From: Rhypophila decipiens
Lineage: Eukaryota; Ascomycota; Sordariomycetes; Sordariales; Naviculisporaceae
Direction: 5' to 3'
NCBI GenBank assembly: GCA_033297075.1
Contig: MU858333.1
Span: 1-28,849 of the forward strand
Length of the DNA: 28,849 bases
How positions within the stretch are numbered: position 1 is the stretch's first letter; each line of letters starts with the position of its first letter. Under the pieces are notes generated by a model. That model was not told the origin of the DNA. It made no database searches and was given only the letters and a program-made list of their open reading frames with translations. The translations under genes were made by a program, and so were the position numbers. Below are positions 9,926 to 21,238 of this stretch, one piece after another.

Positions 9926-11624
9926 TAGGTCCTATTTCGGTAACACGGAGATATGGACCTTCCTGCCTCATAAAACGCTCCCGAGAGGAGTTGGGATATC
10001 TGTCGATGTTGGTCGTTCTTTCGTGGTCACTCACGTTGGCTGTTCTCCTTATCGACGCCATGACTTGGCAACCCGCGTGGGGTCGCGATCTTGGAGGCTG
10101 GGAGACAAACGAATGAGGAAAATAGCACGTATTGCTGGGCGTCGAGCTTCAGCTCAAGGTCAAATCGCCGTGGTGGCGTGCTAGGGGACATAACCCCGCA
10201 TTTGAGGCCTTGTTGGGGTGTTTCGAGCTGATGGAGGGGGCGGACAGACCTGTGATGATCCGTGTCGGTAACAAGTGTTCCTTCTCTAGAAACCAATGTC
10301 CAACACTCAACCGGCAGAGCCAAAAACACGACAAACTGTGCCTTGCTCATTCACGATCAAAAGAAAACAATATTACCGTTAACCAGCGTGGACCTGGGAT
10401 TTTTCCGATCGGAGATTAGCCGTACCACGGTCCAGCAGCAGTTCATGATGAAAAACACGTCCTACCGCGATTTTAAAAGCAGCTTCCCGGGCCATGTCTC
10501 ACATCTCGGGTGCCCACATTCTCGGGCAGCGACATCCACACCGGCGCGGAACGGTGCTTGGCGGAAGCGCTGATATCCGGAAGGCCGCAATGTGGGGCGT
10601 CATCTCCGCTTTCCAGCCGGAACAGGCCCCCGAAGATGTCATTGTCCCACTTCCACAGATGGCTTCATCGACTCCGAGTTGATGACACCCGACCACATGT
10701 GGGGCACAACGGACGAATACCCTCCGAATACCGAGATCTTTCGCCTTATTCTTTGGGAACTTGAGCTCAGATGAACAGTGCATTACGATTTTAATTCCTC
10801 ACCCAATCCATTGTCCGGTCTCACTATTCGGAGATACGACGTACCCTCTCATGGTCTGCTGTGCGAGCCAAAATGCCGAATGTATGTCTCCGGGGCGGGT
10901 TACACCGTGGCAAGCCAACTGTGCCTCAGCCAGATAACAAGCTTTTGTCAAGCTTTTCCAGCCATATCTCCGGCTATATTGATTGGACAATTCACTGCAC
11001 AGGTCTGCGATCGCCCCCGTCCTCGGGTTGTGCAGCAGGGTTCATCGAACACAGCCGGCAACCATCTCTTCCCGAAGAGGCAGCTGGTTCCCACGCCGCC
11101 CATCGCGAAACTGATAACCCAATGTCATAACCGCATGACGGCAAACCGCTCTGCATTCACGACCTGCCTCAGTTGCTCAAGGCCATCGCAGCAATTTCCA
11201 TGACGCTGTGACCGAGGGAGTTAGTTTCCCGTGTCGCTGTACGTCATGACAAGTGTTTGGATCTTGCAGTGTGCCTAGGCCTGGATCGAGTACATTTGAT
11301 TACACAGCGTTAATATATCTGAGATGGGCTACACGAGATGGATCCTAGGTTTCCTGCTCATCTCCCCCCGCACCATGGACCAGGGCTATGAACAGTCCAA
11401 TGGCACCTACCAGGTGCTTGTCACTGGTCTCTGGGGCCAGACTGACGTAGGTGATTAGGCATTGCCTCTTTCATGTCTGCCTACGAGAGTATTTAGCCAA
11501 AAGGCCTGTCCGGATCTTCGTTGACGGAGGTCCTCCTCACACTCCGCCTCCATTTCTTTACCCCTGACTCCCGGCAAACCGTGCGCAAGCTTGCAGTTAC
11601 TCCAATCTGCCCACGGCCGCCATC
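9926..11624. other. 1.7-kb intergenic region without a convincing gene
   Basis: This region lies between the divergent CLC antiporter (minus) and the sedolisin (plus), so it holds both promoters. Several 60-100 codon open frames overlap on both strands but show no domain. The best of these ends GFIDSELMTPDHMWG... at 10774, and a 44-codon frame starts at 11322 (MGYTRWILGFLLIS). Either could be a decayed remnant, but I cannot identify them. The pyrimidine-rich stretch just before 11625 looks like a leader. Confidence 0.45.
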
Positions 11625-14382
11625 ATGATTTTCAGTGTGCTCACCGCCGTGCTTGCCGGCCAATTTACTCGGGCCCTCGCTGCAGCGGTTCTTCCAATCA
11701 CCAGCCATGACGAGTCGAGAGTTCCCAAGAAGAGAGATGTCCCCTCAACTCACGCCCTCCATGAGCGCGGCCTCCCTCACTGGGGCAACACATGGGAGAA
11801 ACGGGAAAAGGTTCCAGCCGGGGCTATGCTGCCGATGCGGATTGGACTGAGACAATCAAGCGTCGACGTTGGACATGAAATGCTCATGGACAGGTAGGCT
11901 GGACTTTCAGATCCGTTGCGAGAAAGCTTCCAAGTGCAAGTGGCTGGAATGACCAAGATATAGCAAAGATGCACACGGCAACATTGACCAAAGCCAATGT
12001 CGTCAGTGTCGTCAATGACCGTGCGTGTGCATGGCGGCCAGGCATTGATGCCTCTCGATCTGTTCTTCCTTGGCATCTGCTAATCGAGGCGGGCATGATA
12101 GGTCTACCCCGGGTTCACCCAACTTTGGAAGCCATCTCTCCGCCCAGCAAGTCATCGACCTGTTTGCTCCAGCTCAAGATAGCGTCGAAGTCGTAATCGA
12201 TTGGGTAATTTCGGCTGGTATCGCAAGAGAGCGCATATCGCAGTCCTCCAATAAGCAGGTACATGCTCCAAAAGTCTGCATCTCTTGTCAATGGACGTAG
12301 AAACTGACACCTCAAACTTCAGTGGGTCCAATTCGACGCAAACGTTACAGAAGTTGAGCATCTCCTCCTCGCCGACTACTACATCTACGAGCACAGAGCC
12401 ACAGGAACAAGGAATATTGCATGCGACGAGTACCACATCCCCCATAGGATCCGGGAGCACATCGACTATGTCACACCGGGAATCCGACTGCGTGCCGAAC
12501 CGGCCAAGCTGGAGAAACTCAAAAGAGACCAGCAACAATCAGCTGATCTTGAGAAACGTAACGCTCGACCAAGTCAAGTTCGGAAAGGGGCTAGGCTACC
12601 AACGTTGCCGCCTCTTAATACGAGCGTCTGCGATTTGTACGTCTCGCCAGATTGCATCCGTGGTAAGGTTCCGTTCAGCCATCATTCTCGGAATGGATAA
12701 CTGACAGACTACACAGAACAATACCGCATCCCCGAGGGTAGCCGGGCATCGCCTGGGAATGAGCTCGGCATATTCGAGAGTTTAAACGACCACTACAGCA
12801 AGCAAGATCTCGATGAATACTTTAGCAACGTTTATCCGTGAGTATTCGCCCACTGTCCCTTACAACAAAGGAATGGAATCTGACTTGTCGCCAGCCAAAT
12901 CCCGAACGGGACTTACCCAATTGAGAAGCTCATTGACGGGGCTATTGGCGCTGCTCAGGACCTGGAAATGCTAGGGCCCGAGTCGGATCTCGATTTCCAG
13001 TCGGCCTGGCCTCTGATATGGCCCCAGAAGACGGTCCTCTTCCAGACAGATGATCAGTACTACGAGATCAACCAAACAGACCAAGAAACACCGTACCTGG
13101 GATTCTGGAATAGTGAGTATTGTCACATATCAATCTCCTAAAGCTTCATGTTAATGTTTACACCTTCAGCATTCTTCGACGCCCTTGACGGCAGCTACTG
13201 TACCTTTAGCGCATTTGGCGAGACTGGTAACTGCGAGAAGCCCGAGTGCCTGGACCCGAGCTATCCCAACCCCAATCCAGGAGGTTACAAGGGCGAGCTG
13301 CAATGCGGAGTCTACGAACCGACGAACGTCATCTCCATCTCGTACGGCGGCGGAGAAGGCGACCTCCCAGGGTACTACACCCAACGGCAATGCGTCGAAA
13401 TCATGAAGCTCGGCCTGCAAGGTGTCACAGTCGTGATTTCCTCGGGCGACTATGGCGTTGCATCTTATCCCGGTGACGGTGGGTTTGAATCCGGCTGTGC
13501 AGGCGACAGAGGCCAGATCTTTTTCCCAGCTACATTGGCGACTTGTCCATATGTTTTGGCGGTTGGGTCCACTGAGTTCTACAAGCCAGCAACAAACACC
13601 ACGGCCAAATGGAAAAGGGACGCCGACGCTGCAGACAAGAAGTGCGACTACCTGGAGAGAGCAACCACCAGGTTTCCCTCGGGAGGCGGCTTCTCCAACG
13701 TCTTTGAAACTCCGCGCTACCAGAAACATGCGGTCGACAAGTATTTCAGGAGCGTCCAGTTGGGTTTTGAAGGCTATGATGAGCCCGGAACCAACTTCAG
13801 TGATGTCGGCACTGGTGTGTTCCGAAGAACTGGTAGGGGCTATCCTGACGTCGCCGCCATTGGGGATCACTATGTGGTTAGAGTCAACAGCACCTGGGCG
13901 ACGATAGGGGGCACGTCACTCTCTGCACCCGTCTTTGCGGCCATGTTGACGCTGGTGAATGAGGAGCGGATCGCGGCTGGAAAGGATACCTTGGGATTCA
14001 TCAACCCGGTCTTGGTGAGTATATCCATCGATCCCTCGAATTTCGACGTCTTTTCTTGGTAGAAACTGATGGGATTTGGTTGTTCAGTACGCCCATCCGG
14101 AGGTCTTCAACGACATTGTCACCGGCTCCAACCCAGGTTGCAGCTCGGCGGGCTTCCCAGCTGCGAAAGGATGGGATCCTGTGTCTGGACTTGGGTAAGT
14201 TGACCATCTCTTTATCGCAAGGATGACCTTGTTCCCCAGGTTCTGCTTGCTTTGCCTGGTGGATGCAACTTTTGCTGTTTTATTTTTCATTTCAGCTGCT
14301 GACAAATCTTGGAATCTTACCTTCCCGGGCAAGCAGTTCTCCCAAGTATCCCAAGCTTTTGGACCTGTTACTTGACTTGTAG
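11625..14382 (+). CDS. Secreted sedolisin (S53) serine-carboxyl peptidase, tripeptidyl-peptidase-like
   Basis: Eight exons: 11625-11893, 12102-12258, 12323-12662, 12717-12837, 12895-13112, 13170-14014, 14088-14194 and 14337-14382. The product is 700 aa. A signal peptide (about 1-20, hydrophobic, with ALAAA) precedes the activation propeptide. That propeptide shows LPMRIGL, SPNFGSHLSAQQVIDLFAP, ISQSSNKQ and ACDEYHIP..IREHIDYVTPGI. A basic linker (about 200-235) is the likely maturation region. The catalytic domain has the Glu/Asp pair E325 and D329, the oxyanion Asp D462 in SSGDYG, and the nucleophile S618 in GGTSLSAP. The C-terminal calcium site uses D659 (FNDIVTG) and D680 (GWDPVSGLG). Sedolisins act at acidic pH outside the cell or in vacuoles and release tripeptides or cut internally. 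All exon joins keep frame and match family order. The first intron, 208 nt, is unusually long for this gene. Confidence 0.93.
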
Positions 14383-15300
14383 TTGGCCTGACTCGGATTG
14401 GCAAGTGATTCCGAACGCGTGTCATGCATCTGACAAAGCAAGATAACGGGATATCATACCATTTTGTCGGCATAAGGATCTGCTGAATAACAACCTGCAG
14501 TTGGAGTTGGCTCATCTTTTTAAATATATGTACAGCCAAGCCCCGACATTTGGAGCAAATACAACATGGAATCAATTGATGTTACCTTTCATTGTTGCGG
14601 AAAAGATGAAGATGCCATTGACAGTATGACCAAGAACTGACCCAAGATGATAACAAATGCTGATTAAGTAATCATGGGAAAAAAATTAAGGAAACTTTAA
14701 CCCGGTCTAAGAAGGAAACAAGCCAATCGGTGAAGCAGCCGAGCTGCTCGTATTACCCCGATTCCCATGGTGCCAAGAAACGATGACAAGCGGCAACATC
14801 GGTGTCGATTCTGTCGAAGAAGCAAATAATGGGGCTCTTTCTCGGCAGAACCAGATGGTGACTTCTGGAAGTTGGAGTTTTGCTTGATTTTTGCAAGGAT
14901 GTGCCGGTTTAGACTGGTACCGGGCTATCTCCGGCTGCCAAGGTCCCCAAAGAAGCCAGGAAGGGACCTGTGTCGTGCATGGCTTCTCCACCCTCGACGG
15001 AGTCGTGACGTTATGATGGAAGAAAGAGTTGCGGGTCAAGGTGGTAATCTACCATGGCCATCTTATCAATCCCGTCCCTGGAGGGGCCCACGGTAGAGGG
15101 ATGGAAATTTTGGGATGACGAGCAAGATAGATCATGGTTACCGGTATATAAACGGTGTGCCCATCACGGGTCTTTCTCTGTTCTCGACTTGACTGAGCCA
15201 TTCACATCTGAACTACTACTCTTTCTCGCAATAACCCTTTTGCTTCCCATCCAGATACCCTTTTAACCAGCATTACCACTTTTCAAAAGCAACAGCCAAG
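14383..15300. other. Intergenic region holding the oxidoreductase promoter
   Basis: About 900 bases between two plus-strand genes. The left half is AT-rich 3' flank of the protease. A 110-codon minus-strand open frame (14707-15039) shows no domain and is probably chance. The last 160 bases form a recognisable promoter and pyrimidine-rich leader for the gene starting at 15301. Confidence 0.5.
15145..15152 (+). promoter_or_regulatory. TATA box of the quinone oxidoreductase-like gene
   Basis: TATATAAA lies 149 bases upstream of the ATG at 15301, followed by a C/T-rich leader that ends in GCCAAG before the start codon. Spacing and composition fit a strong fungal promoter. Confidence 0.6.
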
Positions 15301-16406
15301 ATGTCCTCCTCGATCCCCAAGACCCAGAAGCAATGGGTTGTCAAAGACACAGAACATGGCTTTGACGGCATGGTTCTCGAAAAGGACGCCCCCGTCCCCC
15401 AAGTCGGCGAGACTGATGTCCTGGTCCGGTTGCACGGCGCCTCTCTCAACTTTCGTGATCTGATCATTCCAAGGGTATGTTCTTTCCGCCCCTTCTCTGC
15501 AAGCGCCAATCTAACCCCAACGACCAACAGGGCGAATACTTTTTCGAGCAAAAATTCCCCGTAGTCCCCGGCTCCGACGGAGCAGGCGAGGTAGTCGCCG
15601 TCGGCCCCAAGGTGACCAAATGGAAAGTAGGCGACAAAGTCATGACTCTCTTCAACCAATACCACCAGTCCGGGCCCATGAACCCGCGCGCCATGGTCTC
15701 GGGGCTAGGCGGCGTCATCGACGGCACTCTCCGACAATACGGCACCTTTGACCAGGAAGGCCTCGTCCGCATGCCCTCCAACCTGTCATATACCGAGGCT
15801 GCGTCGCTTGTGTGCGCGGGACTTACCAGCTGGAATGCGCTCTTTGGCCTGAAGCCGCTCAAGAAGGGCCAGTGGGTTCTTGTTGAGGGTACGGGCGGAG
15901 TTAGTCTGTTTGCGCTGCAGTTTGCCAAGGCTGCGGGCGCACATGTCATTGCAACCACCTCGAGCAAGGAGAAGGGCGAGATTCTGAAGAAGATGGGCGC
16001 GGACCATGTCATCAACTACAAGGAGGACGAGAACTGGGGCGAGACGGTGAAAAAGTTGACACCCAACGGCGAGGGTGTGGATCAGGTGCTTGAGTTGGGC
16101 GGCAAGAATACTGTTCGGGAGAGTATCAAGGCTATCAAGTACGAGGGTGTCATGTCGGCGATTGGGCTGCTCGGTGGCGAGATGCCCAAGGAGAGCATCA
16201 TGGAGCCTCTGCTCAAGGTCTTCACCGTCAGGGGTGTCTATGTTGGGCCCAAGGACCTCATGGAGGACATGGCCAAGTTTGTGGAGGAGCACGACATTCA
16301 CCCTGTCATGGAGAAGCAGGAATTCTCGCTTGATCAGCTGAGGGAGGCGTACGATTACATGTGGGCGGCGAAGCACTTTGGCAAGATGGCCATCAATATC
16401 GATTAG
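15301..16406 (+). CDS. Zinc-independent quinone oxidoreductase-like MDR enzyme
   Basis: Two exons (15301-15474 and 15531-16406) flank a 56-nt intron with donor GTATGT and acceptor CAACAG; the product is 349 aa. It belongs to the medium-chain dehydrogenase/reductase superfamily. The GroES-like domain has LHGASLNFRDLIIPRG and PVVPGSDGAGEVVAVG. The nucleotide-binding fold carries VEGTGGVSLFALQFAKAAGA (176-195), the G-x-G-x-x-x NAD(P)H loop. The GHE zinc motif and the four-cysteine structural zinc lobe of alcohol dehydrogenases are absent, so NADPH:quinone or enone reduction is more likely than alcohol oxidation. It is cytosolic, with no targeting sequence. It sits 70 bases from the end of a convergent efflux-pump remnant and near an SDR, which is compatible with a former small-molecule pathway but does not prove one. 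Confidence 0.9.
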
Positions 16407-16477
16407 ATAGGTCTCTTGGTAGAAATGCTGTCCTCGGGTCAACAGTTGACGAGACAGTCGTATTCTAGGTCAAAGAA

Positions 16478-16996
16478 CTAAACACTTGTTAACTTACTAC
16501 TTGGCCTTTCCGCTTTCCTTTTCAGCCCATATTCTGACTGGTGCGTCTTTCTCAGCTCATACTCCTTCTGCAGTATGGACAGGAGGAAACACAGTCCCGA
16601 CAGCCCAATAGCAATCTGGAATACCAACCTCAAACTCTCAGTAAAGACCCGAACAACCTGTTGCCGGGTTTCCTCCGGCAGACCCAGATTCAACTCAGCC
16701 GAAGCAAACGAGTACCCATTCCCACCCGACAACTCCTCTCTCAGCCCCGTATCAGTCACCTCCCTCTCAACCAGACTCCCAAACCTGGAATTAAAAATTG
16801 CCCCAGTGACAGCAGTCCGCCAAACACCGCCAAACTCGCGAAAGAAGCCCCAAGTCGACGTCGCCGGGCTCCGAAGTTTCTCATCCACACTCGCCTGCAC
16901 CCCCGGCAAAGTCGAAGTCATCAACTGCCCCAGCCCAAGCGACCAAACACACTGCACCACTACCGCAGCAACAATCGACGTCCGCTGATCAAACAT
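16478..16996 (-). pseudogene. C-terminal remnant of an MFS drug-efflux transporter (DHA/Tri12 type)
   Basis: An open frame of 172 codons matches only the last third of a fungal 14-TM MFS efflux pump. TM segments are IVAAVVVQCVWSLGLGQLM, a central STWGFFREFGGVWRTAVTGAIFN, and LVFQIAIGLSGLCFLLSIL near the end. TLPGVQAS and STWGFFREFGGVW are the conserved C-half segments of this family. The N-terminal ten or so helices are missing: just upstream the frame is closed by a TGA, and the 350 bases to the next gene encode no membrane segments. The remaining frame is undamaged, so truncation may be recent, or a short protein may still be made from the ATG at 16996. It cannot work as a transporter alone. 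Confidence 0.72.
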
Positions 16997-17144
16997 CGCA
17001 AAGCGAGTTCTTAATACGGAAAAGATTCACAGTCGTACTCTTATGATGAACGCGGTTCTTCCGGTCTTTGATGATAAGCTCACGGAGTTTACAGCGTTAA
17101 CTCCGGCGGCCGTTTCCTGTGTATCTCCGTTGTTCTCCGTAAAA

Positions 17145-17207
17145 AGGGGCCACAATGAAGGGGCCGAAGAAGATGCAGGGGGGCGTGTCTGTAAGACACA
17201 CGCCCCT
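17145..17207 (+). promoter_or_regulatory. Cluster of four stress-type AGGGG/CCCCT motifs with a hairpin, SDR promoter
   Basis: AGGGG occurs at 17145-17149, 17159-17163 and 17177-17181, and its complement CCCCT at 17203-17207. AGGGG is the core of the stress-response element bound by Msn2/4-type zinc-finger factors. The last two motifs lie in an inverted repeat: GGGGCGTG (17180-17187) pairs with CACGCCCC (17199-17206), plus an inner TCT/AGA with a two-base bulge. The cluster is 140-200 bases upstream of the SDR ATG at 17347. A TATA-like TTATAT follows at 17223. Motif identity is seen; regulation by stress is inferred. Confidence 0.5.
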
Positions 17208-17346
17208 AGCTTCCCGTCCCCATTATATGTCATTGACAAAGACAACCAACTGAACCCTCGTCAACTTCATCGACAACAACAGTCTCCATCAGGTTCTTCC
17301 CAAGCCGAAAGTGTCAACAAAATAACGCCTCACCATTACCATCACA

Positions 17347-18331
17347 ATGTCTCCAGCAACCTGGCTCATCACAGGCGCGTCCTCGGGTTTTGGCAAATTT
17401 CTCGCTCTGCAAGCCCTCCAGGCCGGCTTCAAAGTCATCGGCACCACGCGAGACGTCGCCAAGGCGCAGTCGCAAGCTCCAGACTTTGGCGCAAAAGGAG
17501 GAATATGGCTCGGTCTGGATCCCGGGAGTGAGGATGCCTTTGAGAAGTTCTCGAGAGTCTCCGAAGAGCATGGCGGGATTGATGTGCTCGTCAACAATGC
17601 TGGGTATGCCTTTATTGGTGGGGTTGAGGATACAAGGTAAGCCGCTCCATAAACCCGGCCTAAAAAGTTAAGTGAGGAAGAAACACTGATTTCAATGTAG
17701 TGAAGAAGAAGTCCGCGACCAGATGGAGGTCAATTTCTACGGACCATTGCGCACCGTCAAGGCATGTCTGCCTGCCATGCGCGCAAAGAAGTCGGGCAAT
17801 ATTATTCTCATCAGCAGCGGTGCTGGGTAAGTTGCACCTCCTTCAGCCAAAATAGCATGTCCTGACAGAGAAGACAGTTTTATAGCCCGCCCAGGTCGAT
17901 CGACCTACTCAGCCAGCAAGTTCGCCATAGAGGCTGTGCACGAGTCCCTCTCCCAAGAGGTCAAGCCGCTAGGAATCAAAGTCCTGATTGTTGAGCCCGG
18001 TGCTTTTCGGACTCCCTTTTCCGCACGGATCAAATCGCCTGCTCAGCACGAAGCTACAGGCGGGTACAGCGAGGCTTACAGAGATACACCTGTGGGTGGC
18101 ATGCTCAACTCCATGCGCGCTATCGTAGCGATGGATGAACTCCCGCCTGTCATCAAAGGAGATCCGGAGAAGGCCGCCGCGGCCATTATCTCTGCGGTAG
18201 TTGATGGACATGACTACTTGCGTCTGCCGCTCGGTACGGACTGTGTGGCGGCGCTGGAGGACAAGATTGGACAGTTGCAATCGGATTTGGACAAGACCAG
18301 GGCGGTTTGCATGGCCATGGATGTTGAGTGA
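17347..18331 (+). CDS. Classical short-chain dehydrogenase/reductase
   Basis: Three exons (17347-17636, 17701-17826, 17878-18331) with introns of 64 and 51 nt; the product is 289 aa. The Rossmann cofactor loop is TGASSGFG near residue 9, and NNAG lies near 82. The active site is S135/S136 in ISSG with Y149 and K153 in YSASK. The loop after VEPGAFRTPF is the usual substrate-side segment. An Arg after the second beta strand (GTTRD) suggests NADP(H) preference. The family acts on keto or hydroxy groups of small molecules, and the substrate cannot be read from sequence. The start has a good context (CACAATG). Its promoter carries stress-type motifs and begins right behind the efflux-pump remnant. 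Confidence 0.92.
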
Positions 18332-18614
18332 GCTGATACTAATTACACAGTGTCATTGTATACTTAGTAACCTTTCACTTGCTCTCGGTTTCCGGTTTAG
18401 CCCTGCTCTCAAACGACATTTTCCCGCTTGTTGAACCACTCAGAATCTGGCACTAGGATCCACAAACCGTCAAAACACCAGCAGCCTCCCGCATGGGATG
18501 GCCAGGCGGAATCGTTGATTACTTTTCATGGTTATCATTGCATCCTCACTACCGGTACATAAGCATCATTATGCCACTGTGCTGATTACTGTTCCCAACC
18601 TCCCCGCTCGCCGA

Positions 18615-19839
18615 TCAATCCCGTCCGGCCCACCACCTCTCCAGAAACTGCACAGGGTCCTGGAACCGGAACCCCTTCGGCTCCAGTAGCCGATTCCAAT
18701 CCCCGTGCACGACCCACTCCCACTCCCCCGCCACAATCCCCTTCATAGCCTGGAAATTGATCGCCCGCGTCATACTCTCAAGCTGATCGGGCCGGATCGA
18801 CGGGTGAGCCATAACAGGACACTACTCTGCATGTAGCTTATCCCCCGTGTCAACATCTTCCTCCTCGACCCTGTGAATCTTGAACCTCTGCCCTCCGCGG
18901 ATCCGCTCCCCGACACGGACTAATTCAGCCGAAGTAGTCGTCGACCCTGCCACACCGCCCCCTGCGGGCCAGGGGCCGTCTTCATATTCCACTGCTAGGG
19001 CGACTACCGTCGCGAGATCATCTATCAGTGTGAATATCACGGGCTGGGAACCATCCCCACCAGAATAGCCTGTCGAGAGCCAAAGTCAATGTACTGCTGT
19101 GTTATCTTTAGGTGTCTTGCTGATTGTATCGGGTAGGTTAAGTAATCCAGGAACAATCCCGGTTGGAAGCATTTTGTGTATTCTAGTTTCAAGCTGGGTT
19201 TGTTCACGGCCTCGAGGTTGGAGCGGAGTTCGGCTCGCATGCTGTAGAAGGGATTGGCCGTGTTGGATCCACTGTGAAAGATGCTACATTTAGTGAAATG
19301 GGGAGGGGCCTTAAGGCGGGTAGAGAGACATACAGAGCCCACTCCGAAGGTGCGAACCGGCCGACACCGGCCTCGATGCAGGCGTCTATCAGTGTCTTTT
19401 GTGCTAGGTTGTCCTTGTCCGCATAAGGGAGGATGAATGACAGCACGACATTGACACCCTTCAGGGCGGCAGTGAGAGTTTCCACATTGTGATAGTCAAC
19501 TTGCTTGTGATCGTCTAAGCCTGGGTCAAGTGTTTGCGGCTGGGGCTGTGTGAGGATTGGTCAGTACTAGTAAAGGTGCATGGTATCAGCGGGGATCAGG
19601 TGGTTTGGGTTTGAGATGGAAATGAAGCGCATACTCTTCTGGAAAGCACAATGATCTTGTGATTTGCCACGGGAAGCAAGCGCATCGATGACATGTGGTG
19701 CGACATCTAAAACTTGCAGGGCTGCCCCGGTTAGTGGTCCATACTCAGTGATAGGCGTTGGATTGGGGGCAGACAATGGAATCCATTCAAACGGGCTTGA
19801 CATACTCCCGTTTCCACCAGCCACAGCAACTATAGCCAT
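18615..19839 (-). pseudogene. NmrA-like / isoflavone-reductase-like oxidoreductase, broken
   Basis: Exons at 19806-19839, 19635-19706, 19334-19545 and 18615-19271 (introns 99, 89 and 62 nt) together describe a protein of about 324 residues in the NmrA-like NAD(P)-binding family. Family marks are MAIVAVAGGNG at the start, KIIVLSR, VVLSFI, RFAPSEWAL, FQPGLFLDYL, LIDDLATVVALAVEYE and a C-terminal FLERWW. Three lesions break it. An extra base at plus 19662 shifts the frame between LASRGK and HKIIVLSR. A one-base loss near 19040 shifts it between AILVG and DGSQPVIF. A TAG stands where Trp is expected, just before CPVMAHPSI. Exon phases agree only if both frameshifts are undone, which argues that splicing was once normal. 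Assembly error could explain the frameshifts but not easily all three. Confidence 0.8.
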
Positions 19840-21238
19840 GGCTTTCTGGTTCTCGGTGGGGGTCAGATGCAATGTGGGATGCTGGGGGATGGCTCGGAAG
19901 TTTCGAAGAGCATGAGGAATAGCAGTTCTCTTCTTGGGCGGTCCGTGGGGCATTCATGCTTATATAATGGTAATATAGACGACGGTGGGCTTCATGATGA
20001 TACGATTTGTGCATTTCACCTTCCTCCCCAGTGGTCCATTTCCGGGGTATTATGTATCCGGAAGTAGCGGAAAGTGCGGCCGCCGACGTCTGGATTACCC
20101 TCTCGCATACGTGGCGGTACTGGGAATGAGGGGGCTGCCCGACAGTCGCTTCCTAACTCTGCATTTTCCCGGTCTCGTACGACAATCGTTGCTTTTCCCA
20201 ATCTAGGTAGCTCGGCACCTGGTTGCATGTCCGACCGATGTGTTGATATCATCTTACAGGGCAACAGAACCATGATGGATGTCCTGTGGTCGTAGGATCC
20301 GAATACTGACGTGAGAATGGCTCGGAACTTTGTGACAGATCACTCGCATCGTCGCTGATTACGATGTGCAGATGGCTCCAGGGGCGCGGGCCGCGCGGCT
20401 GGAGGATTTTGATAACGGGCTCACGGAACATTTTACAACAGCACCTCCGCCTCTGAGGCTTTGTTTTACCAAAAGGACTGTGACTGCGGGAGAATGAATG
20501 ACTTGTTGGGTGGTGTTTTTGTTGTGACCAGATAGGGGTGCAGCTGATCGTACTAGTGGTTGGTGCGACAACAAGGGGCTGAGAGTAAATAGTCACAAGA
20601 ACCCCGATCCTCAGTCTAGGATATGAACTAGTCATTCTGTACCGCAAGTACTGTCGTCAATAGAGTTATAATGATAACGCAAACCGATTTTTGAGATGGC
20701 TGTTACTACTTCGTCTGGTTCCGCTGAGTTCACCGTGCATTATTTCACTGACAAGAATAGAGAGACCTTACTGAGCAAGATTCATAAATCGTCGGCACAG
20801 CAAAGGAAAAGAAACAAGCATGACCTGCTGGATGATTTAGGCATTACGCGGAATCGCACAGAATTCGGGAAAAGACGCCACTTACTAATGGCCGGTCCGC
20901 TTACTTTACACACCATAAGTGACTGTTGGAGACGATGGGCCAGGAATACACCTATACGGGACCAGTAGACCTACTTTATGCCCAATCAGACTATGAATTC
21001 CTAATCTACCGCCTTAATCATACCAACAGGAGGCAAATGTGCCACGAATACCTTCAGTTACCTGTTTCTGTCACCCCATAATCTTGACTTCTCGTACTTG
21101 GCTGGCAACACCGACCATGGAAAACAAACACGGCCTCGCGGCGTGAAGTTCAGCAGTCACCGTTGGAATGGTTCCTCAGAATGAGCAAAGATGCAGACTG
21201 GAGCAGCGTGTTTACTATAAAGACCGTCTCTGCAGGTT
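19840..21238. other. Intergenic region, no gene recognised
   Basis: This 1.4-kb region has short overlapping frames. One 90-codon plus-strand frame at 20696-20968 (MAVTTSSGSAEF..., basic and hydrophilic) could be a small gene or a first exon, but it has no domain I recognise. A 48-codon frame follows at 20936. A very GC-rich patch lies at about 20375-20400. No repeats stand out. Confidence 0.4.

Noticed and set aside
10499..10783. Possible small gene in the CLC-sedolisin interval
   Set aside because: Frames on both strands are of equal length, none shows a domain, and splice signals do not join them into anything recognisable.
13166..13870. 234-codon minus-strand open frame
   Set aside because: It lies wholly opposite the main sedolisin catalytic exon and has no domain.
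15786..16442. 218-codon minus-strand open frame
   Set aside because: Antisense shadow of the quinone oxidoreductase-like gene; GC-rich third positions of the real gene keep the opposite strand open.
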